Counted from the stretch's first letter, positions 14,295-23,508 are shown. The stretch: 28,231 bases of DNA from an uncultured Collinsella sp. (GCA_900546105.1 URBP01000017.1:1-28231), one strand, 5' to 3'. The notes: a model not told the origin generated them from the sequence alone. Program-made: numbers and translations.

Positions 14295-16013
14295 CGTGCG
14301 GTACCGACCGATTGCGCGGTACTTTTCGTAGCGGAGGTTTGTGAGGGTCGCGTCGTCGAGCCGCCCAAGCGTATCGAAGGCATCAAATGCCGAGGACATG
14401 ACGGCACCGGCGATCTCCTCATGTGACAGGCCCCTATCGTCGACAATGCCGTCGATGATGCCGAGCGCCAGCAGATCGGGGGCCGTGAGCTTAAGCGCCT
14501 CGGCGGCCTCATTCGCGCGCTCGGTATCCTTCCACAGGATCGACGCACAGGCCTCGGGGCTCACGACCGAATAGGCCGAGCTCGAGAGCATCAGGATGCA
14601 GTCGGCCACGGACAGCGCCAGCGCGCCGCCGGAACCGCCCTCGCCTGTCACCACCGAGACAATCGGCGTCTTAAGGCCGCTCATCTCCATGAGATTCTGG
14701 GCGATCGCCTCACCCTGGCCGCGCTCCTCGGCACCGATGCCGCAAAACGCGCCCGAGGTATCGACCAGGCACAGAACCGGTCGACCAAACTTTTCGGCCT
14801 GGCGCATAAGGCGACGCGCTTTGCGGTAGCCCTCGGGATGTGCCATACCAAAGTTGCGACGCATGCGCTCTTTGGTCGTGGTGCCGCGCTCGATGGCGAT
14901 AACCGTTACGGGGCGTCCGTCTTTCCAGCCAATGCCAGCCAACACAGCGGCGTCGTCGCCAAAGTAACGGTCGCCGTGCAGCTCCACAAATCCATCCAGG
15001 CCCAGCGAGATCATCTCACCCGCCGTGGCGCGATCTGCCGAGCGGGTCTGCTTGACAATCTCGAGCGCGGTTTTTGGTGCCGTCGAGCGCTTAAACAAGT
15101 GTCCCAGCTTTTTGCCGCGGCGACCCGCATGCACGATTTCATGCGGTGCCCCCAGGCCGGGCGCGTGCCCTTCGTGCAGCGCCAACAGCTCGCCTACCGT
15201 GAGCGCAATCTCGCCACGCGGAACAACGGCATCGCAAAAGCCGTGCTCCAGCAAAAACTCGGAGCGCTGGAATCCCTTGGGCAGGAGCTTGTGCATGTTC
15301 TGCTCGATCACGCGCGGGCCGGCAAATGCCGTCAGGGCATCGGGCTCGGCCAGGATAATGTCGCCCTCCATGGCAAAGCTCGCGGTTACGCCTCCGGTCG
15401 TGGGGTCGGTGAGCACCGTGATATACAGGCCGCCCGCCTCGCTGTGGCGCCTAACCGACGCAGAAATCTTGGCCATCTGCATGAGCGATGTCACGCCCTC
15501 TTGCATGCGCGCACCGCCCGAAACGGTAAAGCCGACGACTGGCAATCCCAGCTCGGTCGCACGCTCAAATGCGTGACAGATCTTCTCGCCCACCACGGAA
15601 CCCATCGAGCCCATCATAAAGTTGGCATCCATAAAGAAGAGCGCCGTATCGCAACCGCAGATTTTGCCCCTGCCGCACACAACGGCATCGCGCTCGCCCG
15701 AACGCTCGACCGCGCCCTTGAGCTTGTCGGCATAACCGCGAAACGAGAGGAAGTCCTCCGACGCCAGATTAGCATCCCATTCCTCAAACGTGCCCTCGTC
15801 GACCGTCATGCGCATGCGCGCGCGACCGCTCACGCGAAAGTGTTTGCCGCAACGAGGACAGACCTCGAGGTTGTCGTGCAGGCGTGCCTCATCGATCACA
15901 CGGCGGCACCCCGGGCACTTGATAAACACGTGGCGCGCGGGAAACTCGGCACATGACTCGGTCATCGGCCCCTCGAGGACGTTGACCGTCTTCGCTTTTC
16001 TATTCATCAGCAT
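14289..16013 (-). CDS. accDA: Fused acetyl-CoA carboxylase carboxyltransferase, beta (AccD) + alpha (AccA)
   Basis: This 574-residue polypeptide carries both halves of the carboxyltransferase that moves CO2 from biotin on AccB to acetyl-CoA, giving malonyl-CoA. The AccD part (about 1-295) has a zinc ribbon with C33, C36, C52 and C55, then SGGARMQEG (165-173) and LTDPTTGGVTASF (201-213). The AccA part (about 310-574) has ELHGDRYFGDD (344-354), TKERMRRNFGMAHPEGYRKA, DTSGAFCGIGAEERGQGEA (418-436) and GEGGSGGALAL (457-467). In most bacteria these are separate genes. The start overlaps the end of accC, either ATG 16013 (after GGGG) or ATG 16007, indicating translational coupling. It is the last gene of the fatty acid operon. 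Confidence 0.95.
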   Translation of the reverse strand: MLMNRKAKTVNVLEGPMTESCAEFPARHVFIKCPGCRRVIDEARLHDNLEVCPRCGKHFRVSGRARMRMTVDEGTFEEWDANLASEDFLSFRGYADKLKGAVERSGERDAVVCGRGKICGCDTALFFMDANFMMGSMGSVVGEKICHAFERATELGLPVVGFTVSGGARMQEGVTSLMQMAKISASVRRHSEAGGLYITVLTDPTTGGVTASFAMEGDIILAEPDALTAFAGPRVIEQNMHKLLPKGFQRSEFLLEHGFCDAVVPRGEIALTVGELLALHEGHAPGLGAPHEIVHAGRRGKKLGHLFKRSTAPKTALEIVKQTRSADRATAGEMISLGLDGFVELHGDRYFGDDAAVLAGIGWKDGRPVTVIAIERGTTTKERMRRNFGMAHPEGYRKARRLMRQAEKFGRPVLCLVDTSGAFCGIGAEERGQGEAIAQNLMEMSGLKTPIVSVVTGEGGSGGALALSVADCILMLSSSAYSVVSPEACASILWKDTERANEAAEALKLTAPDLLALGIIDGIVDDRGLSHEEIAGAVMSSAFDAFDTLGRLDDATLTNLRYEKYRAIGRYRTM

Positions 16014-17343
16014 AGAGATGCCCCATCAAATCGGTGTGATACATGCCCGACAAGAACTCATCGTTTGCCAGCACGTCGAGCTGAAGCTCGCTGTTTTCGC
16101 TCACGCCCTCGATCACGAGCTCGCCCAGGGCCGAACGCATCTTGCGAATGGCACCGTCGCGCGTGGGCGCACACACGATGAGCTTGCCGAGCATGGAGTC
16201 GTAGTACGGCGGAACGTTCGCACCGGTAAACATGGCGGAATCCCAGCGTACGCGCGGACCACCCGGCACACGCAACGCGGTGACCGTTCCGCATGACGGC
16301 AGAAAGTCCGGCGTTTCGGCATTGATGCGGCACTCCATGGCGTGGTTGCGAACCGGCATGTCCTCCTGCTCAAAGGGCAGAGGCTGGCCGGCTGCCACGC
16401 GCAGCTGCCACTTGACCAAGTCGGTATCGGTCACAAACTCCGTAACCGGATGCTCCACCTGCAAGCGCGTGTTCATTTCCATGAAGTAGAAACTGCCGTC
16501 GTCCGAATACAGGAACTCGATGGTACCGGCTCCTTCGTAGCCGACGGCACGAGCCAGGTCACGCGCTGCCTTGTGCATGCGAGCACGAATGTCGTCGCGT
16601 CCGTCGAGGCACGGCGCGGGGCTCTCCTCGATCAGCTTTTGGTTGCGACGCTGAACCGAGCACTCGCGCTCGCCGAGCGAAAACACATGGCCCTGCTTAT
16701 CGGTCATAATCTGCACCTCGACATGGTGCGCCGGCGCGACGAACTTCTCCATGTAGCACTCGCCGTCGCCAAAGACGGCCTCGCCCTCGGCACGTGCCTC
16801 GATGAACGCCTTTGCCGCATCTTCCACGCGCTCGACCTTGCGAATGCCGCGACCGCCACCGCCGGCGCGCGCCTTAATAAGCACGGGGCAGCCAATGCGC
16901 TCGGCCTCGGCCGTTGCCTCCTCGGGACTTTTGAGCAAATCGCAGCCCGGCACGATGGGCACGCCCGCCGCGGCGGCCGTTCGACGCGCGGCGTCCTTGT
17001 CGCCCATGCTGTCGATCACCTCGGCCGAAGGACCGACAAACGCCAGGCCATACTTGTCGCAGTCGCGCACGAAGCTCGCCTTCTCGGAGAAAAAGCCATA
17101 GCCGGGATGAATTGCCTTTGCCCCCGACTTCACGGCACAGGTGAGCACGGCATCGTCGTTGAGGTAGCTCTCGGCAAGACGCGGGCCGCCGATGCAATAC
17201 GCCTCGTCGGCAAGCTGCACGTGTAGCGCGTCCGCATCGGCCGTGGAATAAACGGCGACGGTCTTGATGCCCATATCGCGGCACGCGCGGATAACACGGA
17301 CCGCGACTTCGCCGCGGTTGGCGATGAGCACTTTGTCGAACAT
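16000..17343 (-). CDS. accC: Biotin carboxylase subunit of acetyl-CoA carboxylase
   Basis: This 447-residue ATP-grasp enzyme carboxylates the biotin of AccB with bicarbonate and ATP. It has the N-terminal MFDKVLIANRGEVAVRVIRA, HPGYGFFSE, the glycine-rich ATP loop KARAGGGGRGIRKV, GERECSVQRRNQKLIEESP, and the catalytic segment FMEMNTRLQVEHPVTE. Length matches AccC (about 450). The frame is open further upstream to 17454, overlapping fabZ, but the ATG at 17343 has GGAAGG before it and gives the family N-terminus. It begins 10 bases after the fabZ stop and overlaps the accDA start. Confidence 0.97.
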   Translation of the reverse strand: MFDKVLIANRGEVAVRVIRACRDMGIKTVAVYSTADADALHVQLADEAYCIGGPRLAESYLNDDAVLTCAVKSGAKAIHPGYGFFSEKASFVRDCDKYGLAFVGPSAEVIDSMGDKDAARRTAAAAGVPIVPGCDLLKSPEEATAEAERIGCPVLIKARAGGGGRGIRKVERVEDAAKAFIEARAEGEAVFGDGECYMEKFVAPAHHVEVQIMTDKQGHVFSLGERECSVQRRNQKLIEESPAPCLDGRDDIRARMHKAARDLARAVGYEGAGTIEFLYSDDGSFYFMEMNTRLQVEHPVTEFVTDTDLVKWQLRVAAGQPLPFEQEDMPVRNHAMECRINAETPDFLPSCGTVTALRVPGGPRVRWDSAMFTGANVPPYYDSMLGKLIVCAPTRDGAIRKMRSALGELVIEGVSENSELQLDVLANDEFLSGMYHTDLMGHLYADE

Positions 17344-17353
17344 GGAGCCTTCC

Positions 17354-17776
17354 TTAACTTTCGTGCATGAGTGCAAAAGACATATCGGCGCGGCAGCAAA
17401 CCTCACCGTTGACGCTCGCAGTACCCGTCGCAAAGCGGAACGGCCCGCGCGCACGCGTGATGGAGCACACTAGATCCACCGTGTCGCCCGGGCGCACCGG
17501 ACGCTTAAAGCGCACCTTGTCCAGACTCGTGTAGAACGGCGTCGCGCCGCGCGCCTCCTCATCGCCCATCAGCAGCACGCAGCAGTTCTGGGCGAGCATC
17601 TCGCACTGAATCACGCCGGGAACGACCGGGTTTCCCGGAAAATGTCCCTGCAAAAAGTACTCGTCGCCTGTAATCGTGATCTTGCCGTGGGCCTCGTCGC
17701 CCACCAGCTCGGCTTCGTCGAGCAAAAGCATCGGCTCGCGATGCGGTAACAGCTTCTTGAGCTCTTCTTTGTTCAT
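17354..17776 (-). CDS. fabZ: 3-hydroxyacyl-ACP dehydratase FabZ
   Basis: This 140-residue hot-dog-fold enzyme removes water from 3-hydroxyacyl-ACP in each elongation cycle. It starts with LLPHREPMLLLDE, and the active-site stretch is GHFPGNPVVPGVIQCEMLAQ with H45 and E59. The ATG at 17776 follows AGGTGA; a GTG at 17785 sits directly against the accB stop codon and is a less likely start. No fabA or fabM is present, so how unsaturated chains would be made, if they are, is not shown here. Confidence 0.96.
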   Translation of the reverse strand: MNKEELKKLLPHREPMLLLDEAELVGDEAHGKITITGDEYFLQGHFPGNPVVPGVIQCEMLAQNCCVLLMGDEEARGATPFYTSLDKVRFKRPVRPGDTVDLVCSITRARGPFRFATGTASVNGEVCCRADMSFALMHES

Positions 17777-17785
17777 GGATATCAC

Positions 17786-18259
17786 CTATCCGATCCTCAT
17801 GAGGCAGCTGCCAAACTCCACGAGGTCGCCGTCGGCCACGCAGATCTCGAGCACCTCACCGTCTGCCTCGGCCGTCACCTCGTTGAGAACCTTCATGGCC
17901 TCGATGATGCAGAGGGTCTCGCCGGCCTTGACCTTGGAGCCCACGCGCACAAATGGCTCGTCGCCCGGCGCAGGGGCAGCATAGAAGACGCCCACCATGG
18001 GAGCAGTCACCTCGGTGCCCTTGGGCTCCGGCGCGGCGGCAGGTGTCTGCGTGGCGGGTTCCGGTGCGGCAGGCGCGACTGTGGGAGCTGCAACTTGAGC
18101 GGCCATGGCGCTCGGCATAGGCATGGGCACGGCAACCGGCTGCGCCACACTCGCGCGCTCGAGTTCGACCGCGGTGCCATCGGGCTCCTCAACGCGTACG
18201 CGCGTGAGGCCGCGGTCCTCCATAACATCGGCTATCTCGGCAAGTCTTTTGGAATCCAT
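17786..18259 (-). CDS. accB: Biotin carboxyl carrier protein
   Basis: This 157-residue carrier subunit of acetyl-CoA carboxylase has an N-terminal segment (1-35), a flexible Ala/Pro-rich linker (about 40-80), and a C-terminal biotinyl domain (82-157). The biotin attachment site is EAMKVLNE with K123. Modification would be by the BirA ligase encoded at 23638-24414. It begins 3 bases after the fabF stop, with its GAGGAG site inside the end of fabF. Confidence 0.96.
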   Translation of the reverse strand: MDSKRLAEIADVMEDRGLTRVRVEEPDGTAVELERASVAQPVAVPMPMPSAMAAQVAAPTVAPAAPEPATQTPAAAPEPKGTEVTAPMVGVFYAAPAPGDEPFVRVGSKVKAGETLCIIEAMKVLNEVTAEADGEVLEICVADGDLVEFGSCLMRIG

Positions 18260-18262
18260 GCT

Positions 18263-19510
18263 CTAGCTCCTCGTATATCTACGCAGCGCGATGGCGGCGT
18301 TGTGCCCGCCAAAGCCCAGGTTGGTCGAAAGCGCCCAGGTAAGGTCGGCGCGAACCGCGCGATTGGGCGTGTAATCAAGATCGCAGGCGGAATCGGGCGT
18401 GTGGTAGTTAATGGTCGGCGGCACCACGCCCTGCTCGAGTGCCATGGCGCAGGCCATGACCTCGATGGCCCCCGTGGCACCGATCATGTGCCCCGTCATC
18501 GACTTGGTCGACGAGACATGTGCGGCGCGCGCCGCGTCCTCGCCGAGCGCTCGCTTAATGCCCGCCGTCTCGGACGAATCATTAAGCTTGGTCGAGGTGC
18601 CGTGGGCATTGATGTAGAGGCCCTCGGAAGGCTTGACGTCGCCCTCGGCCACCGCCAGCGATATCGCGCGGGCAATGCCGGCAGCCTCGGGATCGGGACT
18701 CGTGATGTGATAAGCATCATCGGTGTTGCCGTAGCCCACGACCTCGGCATAAATGTGCGCACCGCGCGCCTGCGCATGTTCCATGCTCTCGAGTACCAGC
18801 ACGCAAGCGCCCTCGCCCATCACAAAGCCGTCGCGGTCTGCATCGAACGGGCGGCAAGCCGTCGCAGGATCGGGGTTGGTGGTCAATGCGCGGCAGGACG
18901 TAAAGCCTGCAACGGCATCGGGGATAATGGCCGCCTCGGCGCCGCCCGCGAGGATCGCGTCGGCATAGCCGTGCTTGATGGCGCGGAACGCCTCGCCCAC
19001 CGCATGGGCCGAGGTCGCGCAAGCAGTCACGACTGGCAGGGTCGGTCCCTTTGCCTTGTGGCGGATCGCGATATTGCCCGAAGCCATGTTGGGGATCATC
19101 ATCGCAATCATATAGGGCGATGCGCGGCGAGGCCCTCGATCGGCGATCGTGTGGACGTTGTCGACGAGCGTCGTCATGCCGCCCACGCCCGAGCCCACGT
19201 AGACGCCCAGGCGCTCACGATCGATGGCGCCTTCGACATCAAAGCCCGCATCGTGCATTGCCTCGTCCGAAGCCGCCATCGCAAACTGAACGCAGGGGTC
19301 CAGATGCTTGGCGTCACGCTTGCCAAAGTACTCGTTGCCGTCAAAGCCCTTGACTTCGGCCGCCACCTTGACGGTAAACGCATCGGTATCGAAGTGCGTG
19401 ATCGGGCCGATGCCACAGGTCCCGGCGCACATGGCCGCCCAGGTGGCAAGCGCGGTGTTGCCGAGCGGCGATACGGCACCGATGCCGGTGATTGCAACTC
19501 TCTGTTCCAT
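18263..19510 (-). CDS. fabF: 3-oxoacyl-ACP synthase II
   Basis: This 415-residue condensing enzyme elongates acyl-ACP with malonyl-ACP. The catalytic triad is visible: C164 in VVTACATSAHA, H303 in INAHGTSTKLND and H341 in TGHMIGATGAIE, with the supporting K336. The C-terminus has the family's NLGFGGHNAAI. The preferred start is ATG 19510, because GAGGAG lies six bases upstream; ATG 19513 and an earlier start at 19528 are alternatives. It lies 39 bases after fabG. Confidence 0.97.
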   Translation of the reverse strand: MEQRVAITGIGAVSPLGNTALATWAAMCAGTCGIGPITHFDTDAFTVKVAAEVKGFDGNEYFGKRDAKHLDPCVQFAMAASDEAMHDAGFDVEGAIDRERLGVYVGSGVGGMTTLVDNVHTIADRGPRRASPYMIAMMIPNMASGNIAIRHKAKGPTLPVVTACATSAHAVGEAFRAIKHGYADAILAGGAEAAIIPDAVAGFTSCRALTTNPDPATACRPFDADRDGFVMGEGACVLVLESMEHAQARGAHIYAEVVGYGNTDDAYHITSPDPEAAGIARAISLAVAEGDVKPSEGLYINAHGTSTKLNDSSETAGIKRALGEDAARAAHVSSTKSMTGHMIGATGAIEVMACAMALEQGVVPPTINYHTPDSACDLDYTPNRAVRADLTWALSTNLGFGGHNAAIALRRYTRS

Positions 19511-19549
19511 CATGGTCTCCTCATCCAAGCCGTTCTTCGGCCCTGGTTT

Positions 19550-20323
19550 CTACATCGCCATTCCGCCGTCGACGCGCACGACCTCGCCCGTAATGTAAGC
19601 AGCCGCATCGCTCGCTAAAAAGCGCACCACGCCGGCCACTTCCTCGGGACGTGCCATGCGCTTAAGGGGAATCTGTTCCTCGGTTGCCGTACGCACCTTC
19701 TCCGAGAGCTTTGCCGTCATATCTGTCTCGACAAACCCGGGGGCGACCGCGTTCGCTCGTACGCCACGAGGCGCAAGCTCGCGCGCCACCGCCTTGGTAA
19801 GCCCTATCACGCCTGCCTTGGAAGCAGCGTAGTTGGCTTGCCCGGCATTGCCCATCAGGCCCACGACCGAGCTCATGTTGACGACGCAACCGCCGCGCTG
19901 GCGCATAAAGGTCTTGGTGAGCGCGCGCGTCATATTGAATGTTCCCTTGAGATTGACATCGAGCACGCGATCGAATGCGTCATCGCCCATGCGCATGAGC
20001 AGGCCATCGCGGGTGATGCCGGCGTTGTTGACGAGCGCCCAAATGGAACCAAAGTCGTTGAGGACCACTTCCACGCACGCGTTGACGGCAGCGGGATCGG
20101 CCACGTCGCATTGATATGCGCGTGCCGTGGCGCCAACCGCCTCACAGGCTTCGCACGTCTTGCGCGCCGCATCGACGCTGCCGGCATAGACGACGGCGAT
20201 ATCAAAGCCGTCCTCCGCCAGACCGACAGCGCAGGCGCGGCCGATACCCCGCGAGCCGCCCGTGACCAGTGCCACGCGACGTGAGTCGTTGCGCTCGAGC
20301 GCGCCGTTGTTCAAGTTGCCCAT
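19550..20323 (-). CDS. fabG: 3-oxoacyl-ACP reductase
   Basis: This 257-residue NADPH-dependent short-chain dehydrogenase reduces 3-ketoacyl-ACP. It shows the nucleotide loop TGGSRGIG (21-28), NNAG (99-102), the catalytic residues S152, Y165 and K169 (YAASK), and the C-terminal ITGEVVRVDGGMAM typical of FabG. It is slightly longer at the N-terminus than E. coli FabG. GAAAGGA precedes the ATG. Operon position between fabD and fabF supports the assignment over other SDR enzymes. Confidence 0.96.
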   Translation of the reverse strand: MGNLNNGALERNDSRRVALVTGGSRGIGRACAVGLAEDGFDIAVVYAGSVDAARKTCEACEAVGATARAYQCDVADPAAVNACVEVVLNDFGSIWALVNNAGITRDGLLMRMGDDAFDRVLDVNLKGTFNMTRALTKTFMRQRGGCVVNMSSVVGLMGNAGQANYAASKAGVIGLTKAVARELAPRGVRANAVAPGFVETDMTAKLSEKVRTATEEQIPLKRMARPEEVAGVVRFLASDAAAYITGEVVRVDGGMAM

Positions 20324-20353
20324 GTCATTCCTTTCGGGTTACAGCCCTGTGGA

Positions 20354-21280
20354 CTATGCGAGCTCGTCGGCAATAGCTGCGACCTGCTCGGCCGTTTCGC
20401 ACGAATACACGCGAACGTCGCTCAGCGTACGCTTGACCAGGCCCGACAGCGTTTTGCCAGGGCCGACCTCAATAAACGTGTCGATGCCCTGATTCTGCAG
20501 AGTATGCAGCGTGTCGACCCAACGAACGGCATGACTCACCTGATTGGCCAAGACATCCGATGCCGCTCGCGGGTCCGCCGGATAGGGCGCCGCCGTCATG
20601 TTTGCCATGACCGGAATCAGCAGCGGTGACGGCGCGTGGCCGGCTTGGATATACGTCGCCAGCCCCTCAGTCGCCTCGGCCATATAGGGGCTATGAAATG
20701 CGCCCGACACCGCGACTTTCATAGCGCGGCCGCCAGCCTCTTTTACTAGGACGTCGAGCTCCTGCAGCGCCTCGGGCGCTCCGGCAACAACCGTCTGCTG
20801 CGGACTGTTGTAGTTGACCGGCCAGCAGTCCTCGCCGGCCTGTTTTGCCAGGTTCTCGACTTGCGCCGCATCGAGCTTGATGACGGCGCGCATGCCGCCC
20901 GGATGGCGCTCGGCAGCCGCGGCCATCAGCGCCGCGCGCTCGCACACGAGCTCAAAGCCCGCTCGCGTATCGAACGCCCCCGCAAAGGTGAGCGCGGCGA
21001 CCTCGCCAAGCGAAAAACCCGCACAGGCGGCAGGTACCACGCCGCGCTCACGCAGGGCGGCAGCCGCTGCCAGATCGTGAACGAACACGCACGGCTGCGT
21101 GTTCTCGGTCTGCGAGAGTTCCTCCTTGGAGGCGCTTCGGCACTGCTCACTGGTCCCCGGGCGCACCTCGTCGGCAATGGCGAACACCTCGGCGGCCGCC
21201 GGCGATGCCTCGATCAGGTCGACGCCCATCGCGGGGTGCTGGGCGCCCTGGCCGGCAAACAGAAACGCTACGCCACCCAT
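20354..21280 (-). CDS. fabD: Malonyl-CoA:ACP transacylase
   Basis: This 308-residue enzyme transfers malonyl from CoA to AcpP. It shows the N-terminal FLFAGQGAQ, the nucleophile elbow GFSLGE with S90, R115, and GAFHSPYM with H196. The residue before the Ser is Phe where E. coli FabD has His; this position varies among bacteria. The ATG at 21280 is preferred; an in-frame GTG lies two codons earlier. The gene overlaps the end of fabK by 13 bases, implying coupled translation. Confidence 0.96.
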   Translation of the reverse strand: MGGVAFLFAGQGAQHPAMGVDLIEASPAAAEVFAIADEVRPGTSEQCRSASKEELSQTENTQPCVFVHDLAAAAALRERGVVPAACAGFSLGEVAALTFAGAFDTRAGFELVCERAALMAAAAERHPGGMRAVIKLDAAQVENLAKQAGEDCWPVNYNSPQQTVVAGAPEALQELDVLVKEAGGRAMKVAVSGAFHSPYMAEATEGLATYIQAGHAPSPLLIPVMANMTAAPYPADPRAASDVLANQVSHAVRWVDTLHTLQNQGIDTFIEVGPGKTLSGLVKRTLSDVRVYSCETAEQVAAIADELA

Positions 21281-22212
21281 GCGCACGCACCCTTCAGGAC
21301 GTGCTCGGCGCCATCGACCAGGTCGTCAACGATTTCACGTGCGCTTTGGCGCTCGTTGACCATGCCGGCAATCTGTCCACACAAAAACGAGCCCTCTTCG
21401 TAATTGCCGTCCTTGGCGGCCTTGCGAAGGGTGCCCGTGCCCATGGCCCCGAGCTCCTCGACGCTTACGCCCGCCGCCTCGCTCTTAGCGTAGGCGTTGG
21501 TGAAGGGGCTCTTGAGGGCACGCACCGGGTGTCCCGTCGAGCGGCCGGTCGCACGCGTCGAGGTGTCGTTGGCCTTCAGGACCATCTCCTTGTACTGCTC
21601 CGATACGGTGCACTCATCTGCGATCAGAAAGCGCGTACCCACCTGCACGCCGGCGGCGCCCAGCATAAAGGCGGCCGCCACGCCGCGGCCATCAGCGATA
21701 CCGCCAGCCGCAACCACGGGAATATCGACCGCATCGACAACCTGCGGCACCAGTGCCATCGTCGAGGTCTCGCCAATATGGCCGCCTGATTCGGTACCCT
21801 CGGCAACCACGGCAGTGGCTCCACGACGCGCCACGAGGCGCGCCAGCGCCACCGAGGCAACGACCGGGATGACCTTGATGCCCGCCTCGTTCCACGCCTT
21901 CATGTACTTGGTGGGATTGCCGGCACCCGTCACGACGACCGGCACCCGCTCGTCAATCACGACCCGCGCGACCTCGTCGGCAAACGGGCTCATGAGCATG
22001 ACGTTGACGCCAAAGGGCTTATCCGTCCTGGCGCGCAGCTCATGAATCTGGTCGCGCAGCCAGTTGGCGTCGGCGTTCATGGCCGCGATAATCCCTAAGC
22101 CGCCCGCCTCGGACACTGCGGACGCCAGCGAGGCGTCGGCGATCCAGGCCATACCGCCCTGGAACACGGGCTTTTCGATGCCGAGCAGATCGCAGAGAGG
22201 AGTCTTGAGCAT
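21268..22212 (-). CDS. fabK: Enoyl-ACP reductase II, FMN-dependent
   Basis: This 314-residue flavoenzyme with a nitronate monooxygenase-like TIM barrel performs the last reduction of the elongation cycle. It has the N-terminal PVFQGGMAWIAD, a glycine-rich GGLGIIAAMNA, EGTESGGHIGE with H145 at the catalytic position of FabK, and AAGGIADGRG plus GAAGVQVGTRF for FMN phosphate binding. No fabI is in the cluster; organisms relying on FabK are generally insensitive to triclosan (family knowledge). It starts 2 bases after acpP, with its GGAG site inside acpP. Confidence 0.95.
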   Translation of the reverse strand: MLKTPLCDLLGIEKPVFQGGMAWIADASLASAVSEAGGLGIIAAMNADANWLRDQIHELRARTDKPFGVNVMLMSPFADEVARVVIDERVPVVVTGAGNPTKYMKAWNEAGIKVIPVVASVALARLVARRGATAVVAEGTESGGHIGETSTMALVPQVVDAVDIPVVAAGGIADGRGVAAAFMLGAAGVQVGTRFLIADECTVSEQYKEMVLKANDTSTRATGRSTGHPVRALKSPFTNAYAKSEAAGVSVEELGAMGTGTLRKAAKDGNYEEGSFLCGQIAGMVNERQSAREIVDDLVDGAEHVLKGACAWVA

Positions 22213-22214
22213 CT

Positions 22215-22451
22215 CTACTTCTCCAATGCCGCCTCGACCGTATCGGCGAACTCGCCGACCGTCTTGGGGTTCTCCTCGGTATCGAGCTGGATGCCAAACT
22301 CGTCCTCAACGGCGACGAGGATCTCGACGGTGCCCAGACTGTCGAGACCAATCTCCTCGAGCGTGGACTCGGGCTTCATCTCGACGTCGTCAAGACCGGC
22401 GGTCTCGCGGATAACATCGCAAACGCGCTCGAAGGTCTTCTGATCTGCCAT
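22215..22451 (-). CDS. acpP: Acyl carrier protein
   Basis: A 78-residue acidic four-helix carrier. S38 in GLDSLGTVEI is the site for the 4'-phosphopantetheine arm. The residue after DSL is Gly, where Asp, Glu or Met is more usual. An AAAGGAGAA site precedes the ATG. It lies 52 bases after fabH, a gap containing a short palindrome gcccctagggc. Confidence 0.97.
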   Translation of the reverse strand: MADQKTFERVCDVIRETAGLDDVEMKPESTLEEIGLDSLGTVEILVAVEDEFGIQLDTEENPKTVGEFADTVEAALEK

Positions 22452-22503
22452 GGTAGTTCTCCTTTGTTTGTGCCCTAGGGGCGTTTTTATTTCCTATGTG
22501 CGA

Positions 22504-23463
22504 CTACTTCCAACGAAGTAGATAGCCACCTATATCCAGACCGGCGCCAAATCCAACGAGGGTGATGGTGTCGCCCGTGTGAAGTGCACCGGCGTTTGCC
22601 AGCCGGTCGAGGGCAAGCGGAATGCATGCGCTCGAAATGTTGCCGGTCTCGCGCAGCGTTCGAACCACGCGCTTGTCTGGCACACCGAGGCGCTTGACCG
22701 CCTGACTCAGGATTCGTTCGTTAGCCTGATGGAATACAAAATGGTCGATGTCCTCGACCGAAATGCCCGCATCGCTCGCAAGCTTATGGACCGTGTCGCA
22801 AATCGCGTTGACGCCGAACTTGAACACGCGGCGGCCATTCATGGACAGCACGCTCTCGCTATCTGCGGAGGCCTTAAACGGCGAGGTGCCGACCAGACCG
22901 GGAACGCACAACGTCTCGACGTCGGGCGCCGTCGAAAGCTCAACGGCAAGGGGGCTGTCTCCCCCAGCCTCAATCACCGCGGCGCCTGCCCCATCGCCAA
23001 AGAGCACACAGGTGGCGCGGTCGGTCCAGTCGAGCGCGCGCGTCATCTGCTCGGCGGCAACGACAAGCACATGCTTGGCTCGTCCTCGGGCGATATAGCC
23101 CTCGGCAACATCGAGCGCAAATACGAAGCCGGCGCAGGCAGCCGAGACATCGAAGGCAGGGCACGTCGCGCCCAGTCGCTCAGCAACGGCACACGCCTCG
23201 GCGGGAACAAGGTGGTCACCCGTCGTCGTCGAGCAGACGATCAGATCCAACTGGCTCGCGTCGATTCCGGACACCTGAAGTGCCCGCTCGCTCGCCGCTA
23301 CGGCAAGGTCGTCAAGTGACTCGGTGGTGCAGACGTGGCGACTCTTAATACCTGTGCGGGTAAAAATCCACTCATCCGAGGTATCGAGGAACTCGGACAG
23401 CTCGTCATTGGAAACACTGCGCTTAGGAAGCGCCGAGCCTGTTCCAAGAATCGTGAAACCCAT
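22504..23463 (-). CDS. fabH: 3-oxoacyl-ACP synthase III
   Basis: This 319-residue enzyme starts fatty acid chains by condensing an acyl-CoA primer with malonyl-ACP. The catalytic triad is C110 in SAACAGF, H245 in FHQANERI and N275 in GNISSACIP. The frame is open to 23610, but the ATG at 23463 has AAAGGAGG (23470-23477) and yields the canonical MGFTILGTGSALP. It is the first gene of the operon, and its leader and promoter region hold two repeated operator-like boxes. Confidence 0.97.
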   Translation of the reverse strand: MGFTILGTGSALPKRSVSNDELSEFLDTSDEWIFTRTGIKSRHVCTTESLDDLAVAASERALQVSGIDASQLDLIVCSTTTGDHLVPAEACAVAERLGATCPAFDVSAACAGFVFALDVAEGYIARGRAKHVLVVAAEQMTRALDWTDRATCVLFGDGAGAAVIEAGGDSPLAVELSTAPDVETLCVPGLVGTSPFKASADSESVLSMNGRRVFKFGVNAICDTVHKLASDAGISVEDIDHFVFHQANERILSQAVKRLGVPDKRVVRTLRETGNISSACIPLALDRLANAGALHTGDTITLVGFGAGLDIGGYLLRWK

Positions 23464-23480
23464 CACTAACCTCCTTTGAG

Positions 23481-23498
23481 TTGTTGACGTGTTTACAT
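23481..23498. promoter_or_regulatory. Operator-like box 1 in the fabH leader
   Basis: ttgttgacgtgtttacat, 16 of 18 positions identical to box 2 (23529-23546) in the same orientation. It lies just upstream of the fabH ribosome site and downstream of the predicted minus-10, so a bound protein could block elongation or initiation. Confidence 0.55.
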
Positions 23499-23508
23499 CG
23501 ACCAAGAG

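Noticed and set aside
14249..14548. N-terminal extension of the EIIC gene frame into accDA.
   Set aside because: The added residues are Arg/Ser/Pro-rich shadow sequence; the ATG at 14248 has a ribosome site and directly precedes the membrane domain.
18095..19618. A 507-codon open frame on plus, antisense to fabF.
   Set aside because: Arg/His/Ala-rich translation with no motifs; fabF is certain on the other strand.
21009..21020. Phe in FabD GFSLGE in place of the usual His as a sign of inactivity.
   Set aside because: The nucleophile S90, R115 and H196 are all present, and this position varies among functional FabD proteins.
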